From: Prevotella sp. UBA4339
Lineage (GTDB): Bacteria > Bacteroidota > Bacteroidia > Bacteroidales > Bacteroidaceae
Length of the DNA stretch: 31,565 bases
Direction: 5' to 3'
Assembly: GCA_002393725.1 (NCBI GenBank)
Contig: DGTJ01000040.1
Span: 1 to 31,565 of the forward strand
Shown: positions 1 to 8,333 of the stretch, in pieces
Layout: each line of letters opens with the position of its first letter
How positions within the stretch are numbered: position 1 is the first letter of the stretch
The notes under the pieces: model-generated
The model's database searches: none
What the model was told of the DNA's origin: nothing
What the model saw: the letters and a program-made list of their open reading frames with translations, nothing else
Made by a program: the position numbers and the translations under genes

Positions 1-7
1 TCGGCAC

Positions 8-35
8 TGTATCTCCTGCGCGGAGATACATTTTT
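8..35 (+). terminator. Rho-independent terminator of an upstream gene outside the window
   Basis: A perfect 9-bp inverted repeat (8-16 with 22-30, arms TGTATCTCC and GGAGATACA, loop TGCGC) is followed at once by five T residues (31-35). This is the normal form of an intrinsic terminator reading rightward, so a plus-strand gene probably ends just before the window. Confidence 0.7.
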
Positions 36-72
36 GGTGCATCATGCAGTAATTGTTTTGTTCTGGCAAAGA

Positions 73-150
73 GATAGTCTCAACGGACTGCCCGGATAGT
101 CTCAATGATTACCATTAATGCTAGCAATATCTACCATTAATGCTAGCAAT
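73..150. repeat. Two pairs of direct repeats, each with a 22-bp period, upstream of the GH43 gene
   Basis: GATAGTCTCAA occurs at 73-83 and again at 95-105. A 19-bp word, TACCATTAATGCTAGCAAT, occurs at 110-128 and again at 132-150. Both pairs start exactly 22 bp apart, about two helical turns, so the copies lie on one face of the DNA. A further TAGCAAT lies at 175-181. The block sits 67-144 bp upstream of the -33 element, where an activator would bind. A regulatory role is inferred. Confidence 0.6.
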
Positions 151-216
151 GTTAGCACTAAAACAAGAAATAATTAGCAATAACGCAAACTATTGTGAAC
201 AAAAATCTCACTGACA

Positions 217-248
217 TTTGGTTGTTCCAAATTTTCTGTTTATCTTTG
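217..248 (+). promoter_or_regulatory. Bacteroidetes-type promoter for the GH43 gene
   Basis: TTTG at 217-220 and TATCTTTG at 241-248 match the Bacteroidetes -33 (TTTG) and -7 (TAnnTTTG) elements with a 20-nt spacer. Transcription would begin a few bases downstream, leaving a short leader before the ATG at 268. Confidence 0.7.
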
Positions 249-267
249 CAGCGTAAAAACATCTGAT

Positions 268-1821
268 ATGAAGAAGACCATACTTGCTATAATGACCCTT
301 GTGCTGCTTGCGACAGGTTCGTGGGCGCAGTTGAGGAATCCCGTCATACAGGGCTATCATCCAGACCCAAGCGTGTGCAGAGTGGGGGATGACTATTATC
401 TGGTAAACTCCTCTTTTCAGTACTTCCCCGGTGTGCCCATCTATCATTCCAAGGACTTGGTGAACTGGGAACTTATCGGCAACGTGCTCGATCGCGAGAG
501 CCAGTTGCCGCTGAAGGGTGCCACTTCATGGCTGGGCATCTTTGCACCGACCATCCGTTACCACGAAGGAACCTATTATATGATTACCACCAACGTGGGC
601 AACGGCGGCAACTTTATGGTTACGGCAAAGGACCCGCGAGGCCCCTGGAGTGAGCCGATATGGCTGGAGCAGCAGGGTATAGACCCCTCGCTCTGGTTCG
701 AGAATGGCAAATGCTATATGGTATCGAACCCGGATAATACGATAATGCTCTGTGAGATAGACGTTAAGACTGGCAAGCAGCTCACACCCAGCAAGGCTCT
801 ATGGCGTGGAACGGGGGGCAGATACCCCGAGGGTCCGCATATCTATAAAAAGGACGGATGGTACTATCTGCTCATCTCCGAGGGAGGCACCGAACTGGCG
901 CATAGGCTGACTATCGCCCGCAGCAAGAACATCTACGGCCCATACGTAGGCAATCCCAAGAACCCTATCCTCACCAACTGTAACTTGAAGGGACAGACAA
1001 TGCAGATACAGGGTACGGGGCATGGAGACTTCGTGCAGGCAAAGGACGGATCATGGTGGGTGACATTCCTCGCTTACCGCAACTTCGGAGGGGCATATCA
1101 TCATCTTGGCAGAGAGACATACCTCGCTCCTGTAGAGTGGAAACAGGGGCAGTGGCCGGTGATCAACGGAGGTAATCCTATCGATACCCTGATGCAGGTG
1201 AAGACCCTGCCAGAGGTTAAGATGCCGGAACTGCCAACAGAGTATGAGTTTGACAAACCGCTTGGCCCTGAGTGGGTGTATATCCAGAATCCTTCCTCGA
1301 ATAGATATCACATGAACTTCAATAAGCTGCGCCTCTATGGTTCGGCATCTACGCTTACGCAGAATGAGCGTCCTACCTTCGTGGGCCGTCGCCAGGAAGG
1401 TGCCAGCCTCTTGATGGAGTCGCATGTGGACTTCCGCGAGTCGTACTCGGGTGATGAGGCAGGGCTTACGGTATATCAGATCAACGACGGGCATGCAGAG
1501 ATATGTCTCGAAGGCACCAATGAAAAGATGCTCGTATGCTTCAAGGCTACGTTGAAGGATCTCTCAGGCACCTTTGCGAGTGCGGAGATAGAAGGCTATG
1601 AGGCTTGGCTGAGAGTGAGAAGCGACGGTAACCAGTACTTCTATGAATACTCTACCGACGGAAAGAAGTATCGTACGCTCTTTAAGATCAGCTGCACTCT
1701 GCTGAGCACGGAGACGGTAGGTGGATTCACAGGAGTGGTGGCAGGAATGTACTGCACGAAGAAGGTGAAGACGGATTTGACTTATGCGAACTTTAGCAAG
1801 TTCAGGTTTGAGAGTAAGTAG
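268..1821 (+). CDS. Secreted glycoside hydrolase family 43 (beta-xylosidase / alpha-L-arabinofuranosidase type)
   Basis: A 517-residue enzyme predicted to cut xylosyl or arabinosyl linkages of plant polysaccharide in the periplasm or at the surface. Residues 1-20 form a signal peptide ending in WAQ. The five-bladed propeller domain follows to about residue 310. It carries the three acidic residues expected of GH43: D33 in HPDPS (base), D139 in GIDPS (pKa modulator) and E188 in PEGPH (acid). The C-terminal part, about 325-515, looks like the beta-sandwich that often follows the GH43 propeller (GH43_C2-like). The ATG at 268 lies 19 bases after the -7 box. There is no SusC/SusD pair next to it, so it appears to be an orphan CAZyme. 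Exact substrate and subfamily cannot be read from the sequence. Confidence 0.9.
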   Translation: MKKTILAIMTLVLLATGSWAQLRNPVIQGYHPDPSVCRVGDDYYLVNSSFQYFPGVPIYHSKDLVNWELIGNVLDRESQLPLKGATSWLGIFAPTIRYHEGTYYMITTNVGNGGNFMVTAKDPRGPWSEPIWLEQQGIDPSLWFENGKCYMVSNPDNTIMLCEIDVKTGKQLTPSKALWRGTGGRYPEGPHIYKKDGWYYLLISEGGTELAHRLTIARSKNIYGPYVGNPKNPILTNCNLKGQTMQIQGTGHGDFVQAKDGSWWVTFLAYRNFGGAYHHLGRETYLAPVEWKQGQWPVINGGNPIDTLMQVKTLPEVKMPELPTEYEFDKPLGPEWVYIQNPSSNRYHMNFNKLRLYGSASTLTQNERPTFVGRRQEGASLLMESHVDFRESYSGDEAGLTVYQINDGHAEICLEGTNEKMLVCFKATLKDLSGTFASAEIEGYEAWLRVRSDGNQYFYEYSTDGKKYRTLFKISCTLLSTETVGGFTGVVAGMYCTKKVKTDLTYANFSKFRFESK

Positions 1822-1914
1822 GGAGATAGAAGGAGTTAGAGGGCAAATGTTATAAAGGGAGGGAATGTATATATTATATATATAAGGTATTATAAGTATA
1901 AAACAGTTATGATT

Positions 1915-2592
1915 ATGAAAAAGTATTTAGCAGAAATGGTGGGCACGATGGTGCTTGTGCTTATGGGTTGCGGTGTTGCCGTCAGCCTCGGTTGTGATCC
2001 TATAAACAATATCCCTGCAGTGCTGGGAACGGCTTTCGCCTTCGGACTGGCTGTAGTGGCAATGGCTTATACCATCGGAGGCATCTCTGGTTGCCATATC
2101 AACCCTGCCATCACATTGGGCTGCTACCTCAGCGGACGTATGAATGCCAAGGACTGTGGGATGTATATGCTTTTCCAGGTGATTGGAGCATTCATCGGCA
2201 GTATCCTGCTCTTCATCCTCACAGAGAATGTTCCTGGCCTCGACGGTACGGGTGCCAACGACCTGCAGGCTAACGTTAGCGTGCTCGGAGGATTCCTGGC
2301 AGAGGTGATCTTCACCTGTGTGTTTGTGCTCGTTGTGCTCGGTGCTACATCGAAGACTAACGGTGCCACCAACAACTTCGCAGGTCTGGCTATCGGTCTG
2401 GCTCTCGTATTGGTCCATCTGGCATGTATCCGCTATACAGGCACATCGGTTAACCCTGCCCGCTCTATCGCACCGGCAATCTTCCAGGGAGGTACTGCCC
2501 TGACAAACCTCTGGATATTTGTGGTTGCTCCATTCATCGGTGCTGCTTGTGCTGCAGGTATCTGGAAGATGATTGAGCCCGAGAAGAAGTGA
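1915..2592 (+). CDS. aqpZ: Aquaporin Z-type water channel (MIP family)
   Basis: An inner-membrane channel of about 225 residues with six hydrophobic helices. Both half-helix NPA motifs are intact: HINPAITLG (Asn63) and SVNPARS (Asn180). The selectivity-filter His (about 168, in LVHLA) and the Arg after the second NPA (about 183) match water-selective AqpZ rather than glycerol facilitators. I chose the second of two in-frame ATGs (1909, 1915) because MKKYLAE is the natural N-terminus. No TAnnTTTG box is clear in the 90-base upstream gap. That gap holds an AT-rich tract and no terminator, so read-through from the GH43 gene is possible. A strong terminator follows. Confidence 0.92.
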   Translation: MKKYLAEMVGTMVLVLMGCGVAVSLGCDPINNIPAVLGTAFAFGLAVVAMAYTIGGISGCHINPAITLGCYLSGRMNAKDCGMYMLFQVIGAFIGSILLFILTENVPGLDGTGANDLQANVSVLGGFLAEVIFTCVFVLVVLGATSKTNGATNNFAGLAIGLALVLVHLACIRYTGTSVNPARSIAPAIFQGGTALTNLWIFVVAPFIGAACAAGIWKMIEPEKK

Positions 2593-2618
2593 GCTTAATC
2601 TTTTCCGATTCGCTTATG

Positions 2619-2664
2619 AAAAGCGGCTTTTCGTTGAATATTTCGACGAACAGCCGCTTTTTTA
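2619..2664 (+). terminator. Rho-independent terminator after the aquaporin gene
   Basis: AAAAGCGGCT (2619-2628) pairs with AGCCGCTTTT (2652-2661) and more T residues follow. An inner helix (TTCGT with ACGAA) extends the stem. Confidence 0.85.
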
Positions 2665-2676
2665 TTACTGATTTTT

Positions 2677-2707
2677 TTCGGTATTTAGGAAAAAATACTT
2701 AACTTTG
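2677..2707 (+). promoter_or_regulatory. Promoter of the efflux/two-component operon
   Basis: TAACTTTG at 2700-2707 fits the -7 consensus. A weak -33 element (TTCG, 2677-2680) lies 19 nt upstream. The leader to the start codon would be only about 10-18 nt. Confidence 0.6.
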
Positions 2708-2727
2708 CAGCGCAAAACATAATGGAG

Positions 2728-4065
2728 ATGAAGAAAATAATAATTGCTATTGGTTTGATGTTTGTTACCGTTTCTGCCGTGATGGCTCAGAAACAGTGGA
2801 CGCTGCAGGAGTGCATCGACTATGCGCTGGCAAACAACATCACGCTGAAGAAGTCGCAGCTGCAGCAGCAGAGTGCGCTCGAAGACCTGAAAGGCGCCAA
2901 GGCGGCGCTGTTGCCTACGGTCAATGCGTCTACCAACCAAAGCCTGGGATATCAGCCTTGGAAGGACTCCGGGATATCTACAGTCACCAATGGAGTGGTA
3001 AATACTAAGGTGGACAAGACATACTATAACGGCTCGTACTCTCTTAGCGGCCAGTGGACAGTATGGAACGGAGGACGGAATACCAACACCATCAAGCTCG
3101 ACAAACTGGCTGAACAGCAGGCTGAGCTCACTACGCAGGAGACAGCCAACAGCATTCAGGAACGTATAGCGCAGATATATGCTCAGATACTCTATCTCGA
3201 CGAGAACGTGAAGGTGAACGAGCAAATGCTCCAGACCAGTAAGAAGAACGAGGAGAGGGGGCAGGAGATGGTCAACGTGGGTAAGATGTCACGCGCCGAC
3301 TTGGCTCAGCTGACATCACAGCGTGCCAATGATGAGTATAGCATCGTGGAGTCGAAGAGCCAGTTGCTGAACTATAAGCTACAGCTGAAGCAGCTCCTTG
3401 AGATTACCGATGAGCAGGAGTTCGACGTCGTGGTGCCTGAAATCTCCGACGAGAGAATACTCTCCGAGGTACCGTCGCTGCAGACCGTTTACGAAGAGGC
3501 TCTTCTTAACCGTCCTGAGATAGAGAGACTGCAGCTTGCCATAAAGAGCAGTGACGTAAGCCTGCGACTGGCAAAGGCGGGATGGATGCCGAACGTGTCG
3601 GTGAACGGTGGCGTGACTACATCCACCAACTCTCTCAACAGCACGGGATGGGGTAATCAGATTAAGACTAATGTCAACACATCTATAGGGCTCGGTGTCA
3701 GCGTGCCTGTATACGACGGGCGCTCTACCAAGACTGCTGTCAACAAGGCGAAGATACAGCAGCTTCAGGCTCAGCTCAATCTGCAGGACCAGCAGAAGAC
3801 ACTGTATACCAACATACAGCAGTACTGGCTGAATGCCACTACCAATCAGGAGAAGTACAAGGCTGCTTCGAGCAGCGTGGAGAGTGCACAGCAGAGCTAT
3901 GAGCTCCTATCAGAGCAGTTCCGTCTTGGACTGAAGAATATCGTGGAGCTGATGACCGGAAAGAACAACTTGATGCAGGCTCAGCAGAATCAGTTGCAGT
4001 CGAAGTATCAGACTATATATAATAAGCAGATGCTGGAGTTCTATCAGGGAGGAGAGATAAAGTAA
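2728..4065 (+). CDS. TolC-family outer membrane efflux protein
   Basis: An outer-membrane channel subunit of about 445 residues for a tripartite exporter. It has a signal peptide (MKKII... to VMAQ). It then shows the typical TolC opening WTLQECIDYALANN and two OEP repeats of long Gln/Ala/Leu-rich helices, roughly residues 20-215 and 235-440. ATG is available at 2722 or 2728; I prefer 2728, which starts the signal peptide with MKK. It is the first gene of a six-gene operon. The adaptor gene begins 37 bases later with no terminator between, so the channel most likely serves the MacA/MacB-like pump encoded downstream. Confidence 0.9.
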   Translation: MKKIIIAIGLMFVTVSAVMAQKQWTLQECIDYALANNITLKKSQLQQQSALEDLKGAKAALLPTVNASTNQSLGYQPWKDSGISTVTNGVVNTKVDKTYYNGSYSLSGQWTVWNGGRNTNTIKLDKLAEQQAELTTQETANSIQERIAQIYAQILYLDENVKVNEQMLQTSKKNEERGQEMVNVGKMSRADLAQLTSQRANDEYSIVESKSQLLNYKLQLKQLLEITDEQEFDVVVPEISDERILSEVPSLQTVYEEALLNRPEIERLQLAIKSSDVSLRLAKAGWMPNVSVNGGVTTSTNSLNSTGWGNQIKTNVNTSIGLGVSVPVYDGRSTKTAVNKAKIQQLQAQLNLQDQQKTLYTNIQQYWLNATTNQEKYKAASSSVESAQQSYELLSEQFRLGLKNIVELMTGKNNLMQAQQNQLQSKYQTIYNKQMLEFYQGGEIK

Positions 4066-4102
4066 GGAGTGAGAGGTCAAATGTTATAGAAGTTAAGAAG
4101 TT

Positions 4103-5302
4103 ATGAAGAAGATAGGAAATAAATGGTGGATTGCACTGGCTGTCATAGCCGTGATAGTCATCGCATGGTTGCTTCTGTCGGGAGGTAAGAAGGAAAAGAC
4201 AGTGTCGTTCGACTCAGCAAAGGTAGAGAATACTGATATCAGTACGTCGATAACTGCTACAGGTACTATTGAGCCAGTGACATCAGTCACTGTGGGTACT
4301 CAGGTGTCGGGTATAGTAGCTAAGCTGTATGTGGACTATAACTCGGTAGTAAGGAAGGGACAGGTGATAGCAGAGCTTGACCGTACCAACCTCATCAGTG
4401 AGCTGAATGCCCAGAAAGCCAACCTTGCCAGTGCCCAGAGTGCGCTTAACTACCGGCAGGCTAATTACAACAGATATCAGACGCTGTATGACAAGGGACT
4501 TGTAAGTGCCGATGAGTTCGAGAATGCCAAGTTGCAGTATCTTCAGGCAAAGGAGCAGGTGGCATCTTCCAAGGAGAGCGTGCAGAGGGCGCAGACCAAT
4601 CTCGGCTATGCTACCATCACATCGCCTATCGACGGGGTGGTGCTCTCAAAGTCCGTTGAGGAAGGACAGACAGTGGCTGCATCATTCAATACCCCGGAGC
4701 TCTTCACCATTGCCCAGGACCTTACCGATATGCGTGTTATCGCTGACATCGATGAGGCTGATATCGGTGGAGTGAAGGAAGGGCAGAGAGTGAGCTTTAC
4801 CGTAGACGCATTCCCTGATGACAAATTCGAAGGTGCTGTGACGCAGGTGCGCCAGCAGGCCACTACAGAGAGTAATGTGGTAACATACGAGGTGGTAATC
4901 TCAGCTCCCAATAAAGACCTGAAGCTGAAGCCGGGGCTTACTGCAAATGTCACGATCTTCACTCTCGAGAAGAATAATGTACTGGCGGTGCCTGCCAAGG
5001 CTCTGCGGTTCCATCCTAACGATGCATTACTGCAGAAAGGCGAGAGCATCGATGACTGCGAGGGCGACCATAAACTATGGACTAAGGAGGGCAATGTCTT
5101 CAAGGCTCACAAGGTGGAGGTAGGTACGTCGAATGGCGTGCTCACGGAGATTACTTCCGGCATTGCTGCAGGAACAGAAGTGCTTACAGACTTTAATATC
5201 TCTGGAGGTGCACCTGAGGACACACAGCAGGCTACAAATCCGTTCATGCCTCGCCCAAGGAACAACAATAATAAGCAGGGGCAGCAGGGGCAGAAGAAGT
5301 AG
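4103..5302 (+). CDS. Periplasmic adaptor subunit of a MacA-type efflux pump
   Basis: A 399-residue membrane-fusion protein linking the inner-membrane transporter to the TolC channel. An N-terminal anchor helix spans about residues 7-26. The split biotinyl-lipoyl domain is visible as VTVGTQVSGIV...VRKGQVIAELD before the helical hairpin and ATITSPIDGVVLS after it. Beta-barrel and membrane-proximal domains follow (about 200-370). The C-terminal tail from about 375 is rich in Asn and Gln and looks disordered. The ATPase gene starts 20 bases downstream. The pairing with separate ATPase and FtsX-type permease genes marks this as MacA-like, not an RND adaptor. Confidence 0.88.
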   Translation: MKKIGNKWWIALAVIAVIVIAWLLLSGGKKEKTVSFDSAKVENTDISTSITATGTIEPVTSVTVGTQVSGIVAKLYVDYNSVVRKGQVIAELDRTNLISELNAQKANLASAQSALNYRQANYNRYQTLYDKGLVSADEFENAKLQYLQAKEQVASSKESVQRAQTNLGYATITSPIDGVVLSKSVEEGQTVAASFNTPELFTIAQDLTDMRVIADIDEADIGGVKEGQRVSFTVDAFPDDKFEGAVTQVRQQATTESNVVTYEVVISAPNKDLKLKPGLTANVTIFTLEKNNVLAVPAKALRFHPNDALLQKGESIDDCEGDHKLWTKEGNVFKAHKVEVGTSNGVLTEITSGIAAGTEVLTDFNISGGAPEDTQQATNPFMPRPRNNNNKQGQQGQKK

Positions 5303-5322
5303 AAGTTAGAAGGAGTTAGAAG

Positions 5323-6078
5323 ATGATGGACGATAAGAAGGTCGTTATAGAACTGCAGTATGTGAAGCGCTACTTCCAGGTGGGATCGGAGACGGTGAAG
5401 GCTCTGCGTGGTGTGTCGTTCAAGATCTACGAGGGAGAGTTTGTCACCATTCAGGGAACATCGGGCTCGGGAAAGTCTACGCTGCTGAACCAGCTCGGTT
5501 GTCTGGACACGCCTACCAGTGGGGAGTATTACCTCGACGGAATCTCCGTTCGTACGATGTCGAAGACACAGCGTGCCCATCTGAGAAACAGAAAGATAGG
5601 GTTCGTATTCCAGAACTACAACCTGTTGGCAAAGACCACAGCGGTAGAGAATGTAGAGCTCCCGTTGATGTATAATTCGGAGTATTCTTCTTCAGAGCGT
5701 CGTGAGAAAGCCATCAATGCCCTGAAGGCAGTAGGACTGGGCGACCGGTTATATCATAAGTCAAACCAGATGTCGGGAGGTCAGATGCAGCGTGTGGCCA
5801 TTGCCAGAGCATTGGTGAATGACCCTGCCGTGCTGCTTGCCGACGAGGCAACCGGTAACCTCGACACACGTACCTCCTTTGAGATGCTGGTGCTCTTCCA
5901 GGAGTTGTATAAGCAGGGGCACACTATTATCTTCGTGACCCACAACCCTGAGATAGCAGAGTATAGCTCGCGCAACATCAACCTTCGTGACGGAAAGATA
6001 CGCGAGGACACTCTCAATACGAATATCAAGTCGGCAGCAGAGGCTCTCGCACAGTTGCCTGTTCCAGTGGACGATTAA
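5323..6078 (+). CDS. ABC transporter ATP-binding protein (MacB/LolD type)
   Basis: A 251-residue nucleotide-binding subunit for the permease encoded 4 bases downstream. It has Walker A GTSGSGKST (residues 45-53), a Q-loop (FVFQNYNLL), signature MSGGQMQRVAIARAL (from residue 150), Walker B VLLADEATGNLD (from residue 170) and the switch His (FVTHN). The sequence is closest to the MacB/LolD/FtsE class, whose members drive mechanotransmission rather than inner-membrane transport. In Proteobacterial MacB this domain is fused to the permease; here it is a separate chain, as is common in Bacteroidetes. ATG at 5323 is followed by an in-frame ATG at 5326, and either could be used. Confidence 0.92.
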   Translation: MMDDKKVVIELQYVKRYFQVGSETVKALRGVSFKIYEGEFVTIQGTSGSGKSTLLNQLGCLDTPTSGEYYLDGISVRTMSKTQRAHLRNRKIGFVFQNYNLLAKTTAVENVELPLMYNSEYSSSERREKAINALKAVGLGDRLYHKSNQMSGGQMQRVAIARALVNDPAVLLADEATGNLDTRTSFEMLVLFQELYKQGHTIIFVTHNPEIAEYSSRNINLRDGKIREDTLNTNIKSAAEALAQLPVPVDD

Positions 6079-6082
6079 GAAT

Positions 6083-7300
6083 ATGAATATAGTAAATTTG
6101 ATAAAGGTAAGCCTGAAGGCTGTGGCGAACAACAAGATGCGCTCCTTCCTCTCGATGCTGGGTATCATCATCGGAGTGGCAGCAGTGATCATCATGATGT
6201 CTATCGGCCAGGGATCAAAGGAGAGTATCCGTGCGGAACTGTCGACAATGGGTACCAACCTCCTGACAATCCGTCCAGGAGCAGATATGCGAGGTGGAGT
6301 GCGGCAGGACCCTTCAGCGATGCAGACTCTGAAGATGGCCGACTATGAGCGTATCGTCAGCGAAAAGCGCTTTGTCACAAAGGTGTCGCCTGAGGTGACT
6401 GCATCAGGACAGGCTATATATGGTAATAACAACACTACAACCTCGATGTATGGTGAGTCTATCGACTATCTCGATATCCGTCTGTGGACAATCGAGGAGG
6501 GTGAGTGCTTCACCGAGGAGGATATCAAGAAAGCCTCCAAGGTGTGTGTGGTAGGTGCTACCATAGTCAAGGAACTGTTTGGCGAAGGTGCCGATCCTAT
6601 TGGCAAGACTATCCGATTCAAGTCGATTCCGATGCGGATAATCGGTGTGCTGAAGGCCAAAGGCTACAACTCATGGGGTATGGATCAGGACAATGTAATC
6701 ATTGCTCCGTATACCACAGTGATGAAGCGAATAGCAGCCCAGACATATTTTTCAAGCATCGTCTGCTCTGCAGTGACAGAGGAGCTCTCTGATGCAGCAA
6801 TTGAGGAGCTCACCCAGATACTGCGCAGCAACCATAAGTTGAAGGAAGATGCCGTTGACGACTTTACTATTCGTTCTCAGGCAGAGATGATGGAAACGAT
6901 GTCATCGACGATGGATACCGTGACTATCATCCTTGTCGTGGCAGCAGCATTCTCCTTGCTCGTTGCAGGTATCGGTATCATGAACATCATGCTGGTGAGT
7001 GTCACTGAGCGAACTAAAGAGATCGGTCTCCGTATGGCAGTTGGTGCCACCGGGCCGGTGATATCATTGCAGTTCCTTATTGAGTCGGTACTGATATCCG
7101 TCACAGGTGGCTTGTTGGGAGTAATCGTCGGGGTAGGGGCGAGCAGCGCAGTCTCAGCCTTCGGCATGCCGTCGAGCGTACCGGCATGGAGCATATATGT
7201 GTCTTTCCTCGTCTGTGTGTTTATAGGTGTGCTGTTCGGATATATCCCGGCACAGAAGGCTGCTAATATGGATCCTATAGAAGCGATTAGGCATGAATAA
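6083..7300 (+). CDS. MacB-like ABC permease (MacB periplasmic core + FtsX domain)
   Basis: A 405-residue inner-membrane subunit. The first membrane helix is at about residues 18-40 (FLSMLGIIIGVAAVIIM). A MacB periplasmic core domain follows (about 45-250). Three C-terminal helices form the FtsX domain, with the conserved ERTKEIGLRMAVGA coupling segment and the closing PAxxAAxxxPIEAIR motif (IPAQKAANMDPIEAIRHE). The frame is open upstream, but ATG 6083 is chosen because it gives the canonical start MNIVNLIKVSLKAV four bases after the ATPase stop codon. Its last 8 bases overlap the histidine kinase gene. The likely substrates (peptide, lipoprotein or drug) cannot be told from sequence. Confidence 0.92.
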   Translation: MNIVNLIKVSLKAVANNKMRSFLSMLGIIIGVAAVIIMMSIGQGSKESIRAELSTMGTNLLTIRPGADMRGGVRQDPSAMQTLKMADYERIVSEKRFVTKVSPEVTASGQAIYGNNNTTTSMYGESIDYLDIRLWTIEEGECFTEEDIKKASKVCVVGATIVKELFGEGADPIGKTIRFKSIPMRIIGVLKAKGYNSWGMDQDNVIIAPYTTVMKRIAAQTYFSSIVCSAVTEELSDAAIEELTQILRSNHKLKEDAVDDFTIRSQAEMMETMSSTMDTVTIILVVAAAFSLLVAGIGIMNIMLVSVTERTKEIGLRMAVGATGPVISLQFLIESVLISVTGGLLGVIVGVGASSAVSAFGMPSSVPAWSIYVSFLVCVFIGVLFGYIPAQKAANMDPIEAIRHE

Positions 7301-8333
7301 GCATTTGTACCTCTTCCTGCATGTGGCGATATGGGCATTTATGTTCTTATCGCCATTGACGTATCTTCGCGGCAACGGAATGCCGATGCTCCACTATCTG
7401 ATGAACTGCATGTCGCCGTTCCTCATGATGGTGGTGTTCTATGTAAACTATATCTGGCTCACTCCGAAATGTTTCGTCATAGGAAAGAGAAGGTACTATA
7501 TGCTGTTCAACTTCATCATGGTGGTAGTGTTCGGAATCGTACTACATAACTGGGTGGGCTTTACCAACAGCCTGTTCATGCCTATTAAGATGGGCCCGGC
7601 TCCCAGGGAGACATCCATTGACACTTTCTTCTTCATCATGCGTGACATACTGAGTCTGGCGATGTCGGCAGCAGTGGCTACAGCTATTATCCTTGCAAGG
7701 CGTTACCAGCATAATGAGGATGCCCGTCTGGAGGCAGAGGCAGCGCGCTCGGAGGTCGAACTGAAGAACCTGCGCTCACAGATTAATCCCCACTTTCTGC
7801 TAAACACCCTGAATAATATATATGCGCTGACAGCCTTCGACCAAAAACGCGCTCAGGATGCCATTAAACGGCTGTCAGAGATGCTTCGGCACATGCTTTA
7901 CGACAATCAGTTCGACCAGGTGCCGTTGCAGAACGAGATACAGTTTATTGAGAGTTATGTCAGTCTTATGAAGATCCGTCTGCCTAAGCAAGTAGACGTG
8001 CAGTTCTCCAATCTTGTGGCGAATGCGAATCAGAAGATTGCACCACTATTGTTCGTACCACTCGTGGAGAACGCCTTCAAGCATGGTGTCAGCCAGAGTG
8101 AGCCCAGCTTCGTAAATATTAAGATTGAGCAGTATGAGTCTCCTTGTATGCTCATCTGTTCTATTTCAAATTCCAACCATCCAAAGTCTGCACACGACCG
8201 TAGCGGGCATGGGATAGGTCTTGAGCAGACTCAGAAGCGTCTCGACCTGTCGTACCCTAACCGCTACGAGTGGGTGAAGGGCGTGAGCGATGACGGAAAG
8301 ACTTACACATCAACAATTAAGATTAAGTTATGA
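7293..8333 (+). CDS. LytS/YehU-type sensor histidine kinase
   Basis: A 346-residue membrane kinase. About four hydrophobic helices occupy residues 5-140, with no large periplasmic sensor domain, so it probably senses within the membrane. A short coiled segment leads to the His_kinase domain (PF06580 type) with LRSQINPHFLLNTLNNIYAL, phospho-acceptor His167. The ATPase lobe shows PLLFVPLVENAFKHGV (N box) and GHGIGLEQTQKRL (G box). The gene overlaps the permease by 8 bases (ATGAATAA) and the response regulator by 4 (ATGA), so translation is probably coupled. The arrangement suggests that it controls, or is controlled by, the transporter, as BceS-type kinases are. Confidence 0.92.
   Translation: MNKHLYLFLHVAIWAFMFLSPLTYLRGNGMPMLHYLMNCMSPFLMMVVFYVNYIWLTPKCFVIGKRRYYMLFNFIMVVVFGIVLHNWVGFTNSLFMPIKMGPAPRETSIDTFFFIMRDILSLAMSAAVATAIILARRYQHNEDARLEAEAARSEVELKNLRSQINPHFLLNTLNNIYALTAFDQKRAQDAIKRLSEMLRHMLYDNQFDQVPLQNEIQFIESYVSLMKIRLPKQVDVQFSNLVANANQKIAPLLFVPLVENAFKHGVSQSEPSFVNIKIEQYESPCMLICSISNSNHPKSAHDRSGHGIGLEQTQKRLDLSYPNRYEWVKGVSDDGKTYTSTIKIKL

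Noticed and set aside
1861..1890. AT-rich tract before the aquaporin gene as a promoter
   Set aside because: It is a TA-rich run with no TAnnTTTG element; composition alone is not enough.
2665..3225. 186-residue minus-strand open frame over the start of tolC
   Set aside because: Shadow of tolC; it also runs through the tolC promoter and into the terminator region, with no recognisable domain.
5987..6082. Upstream extension of the MacB-like permease
   Set aside because: The extension overlaps the ATPase gene in another frame and its residues are not membrane-like; ATG 6083 gives the normal family N-terminus.
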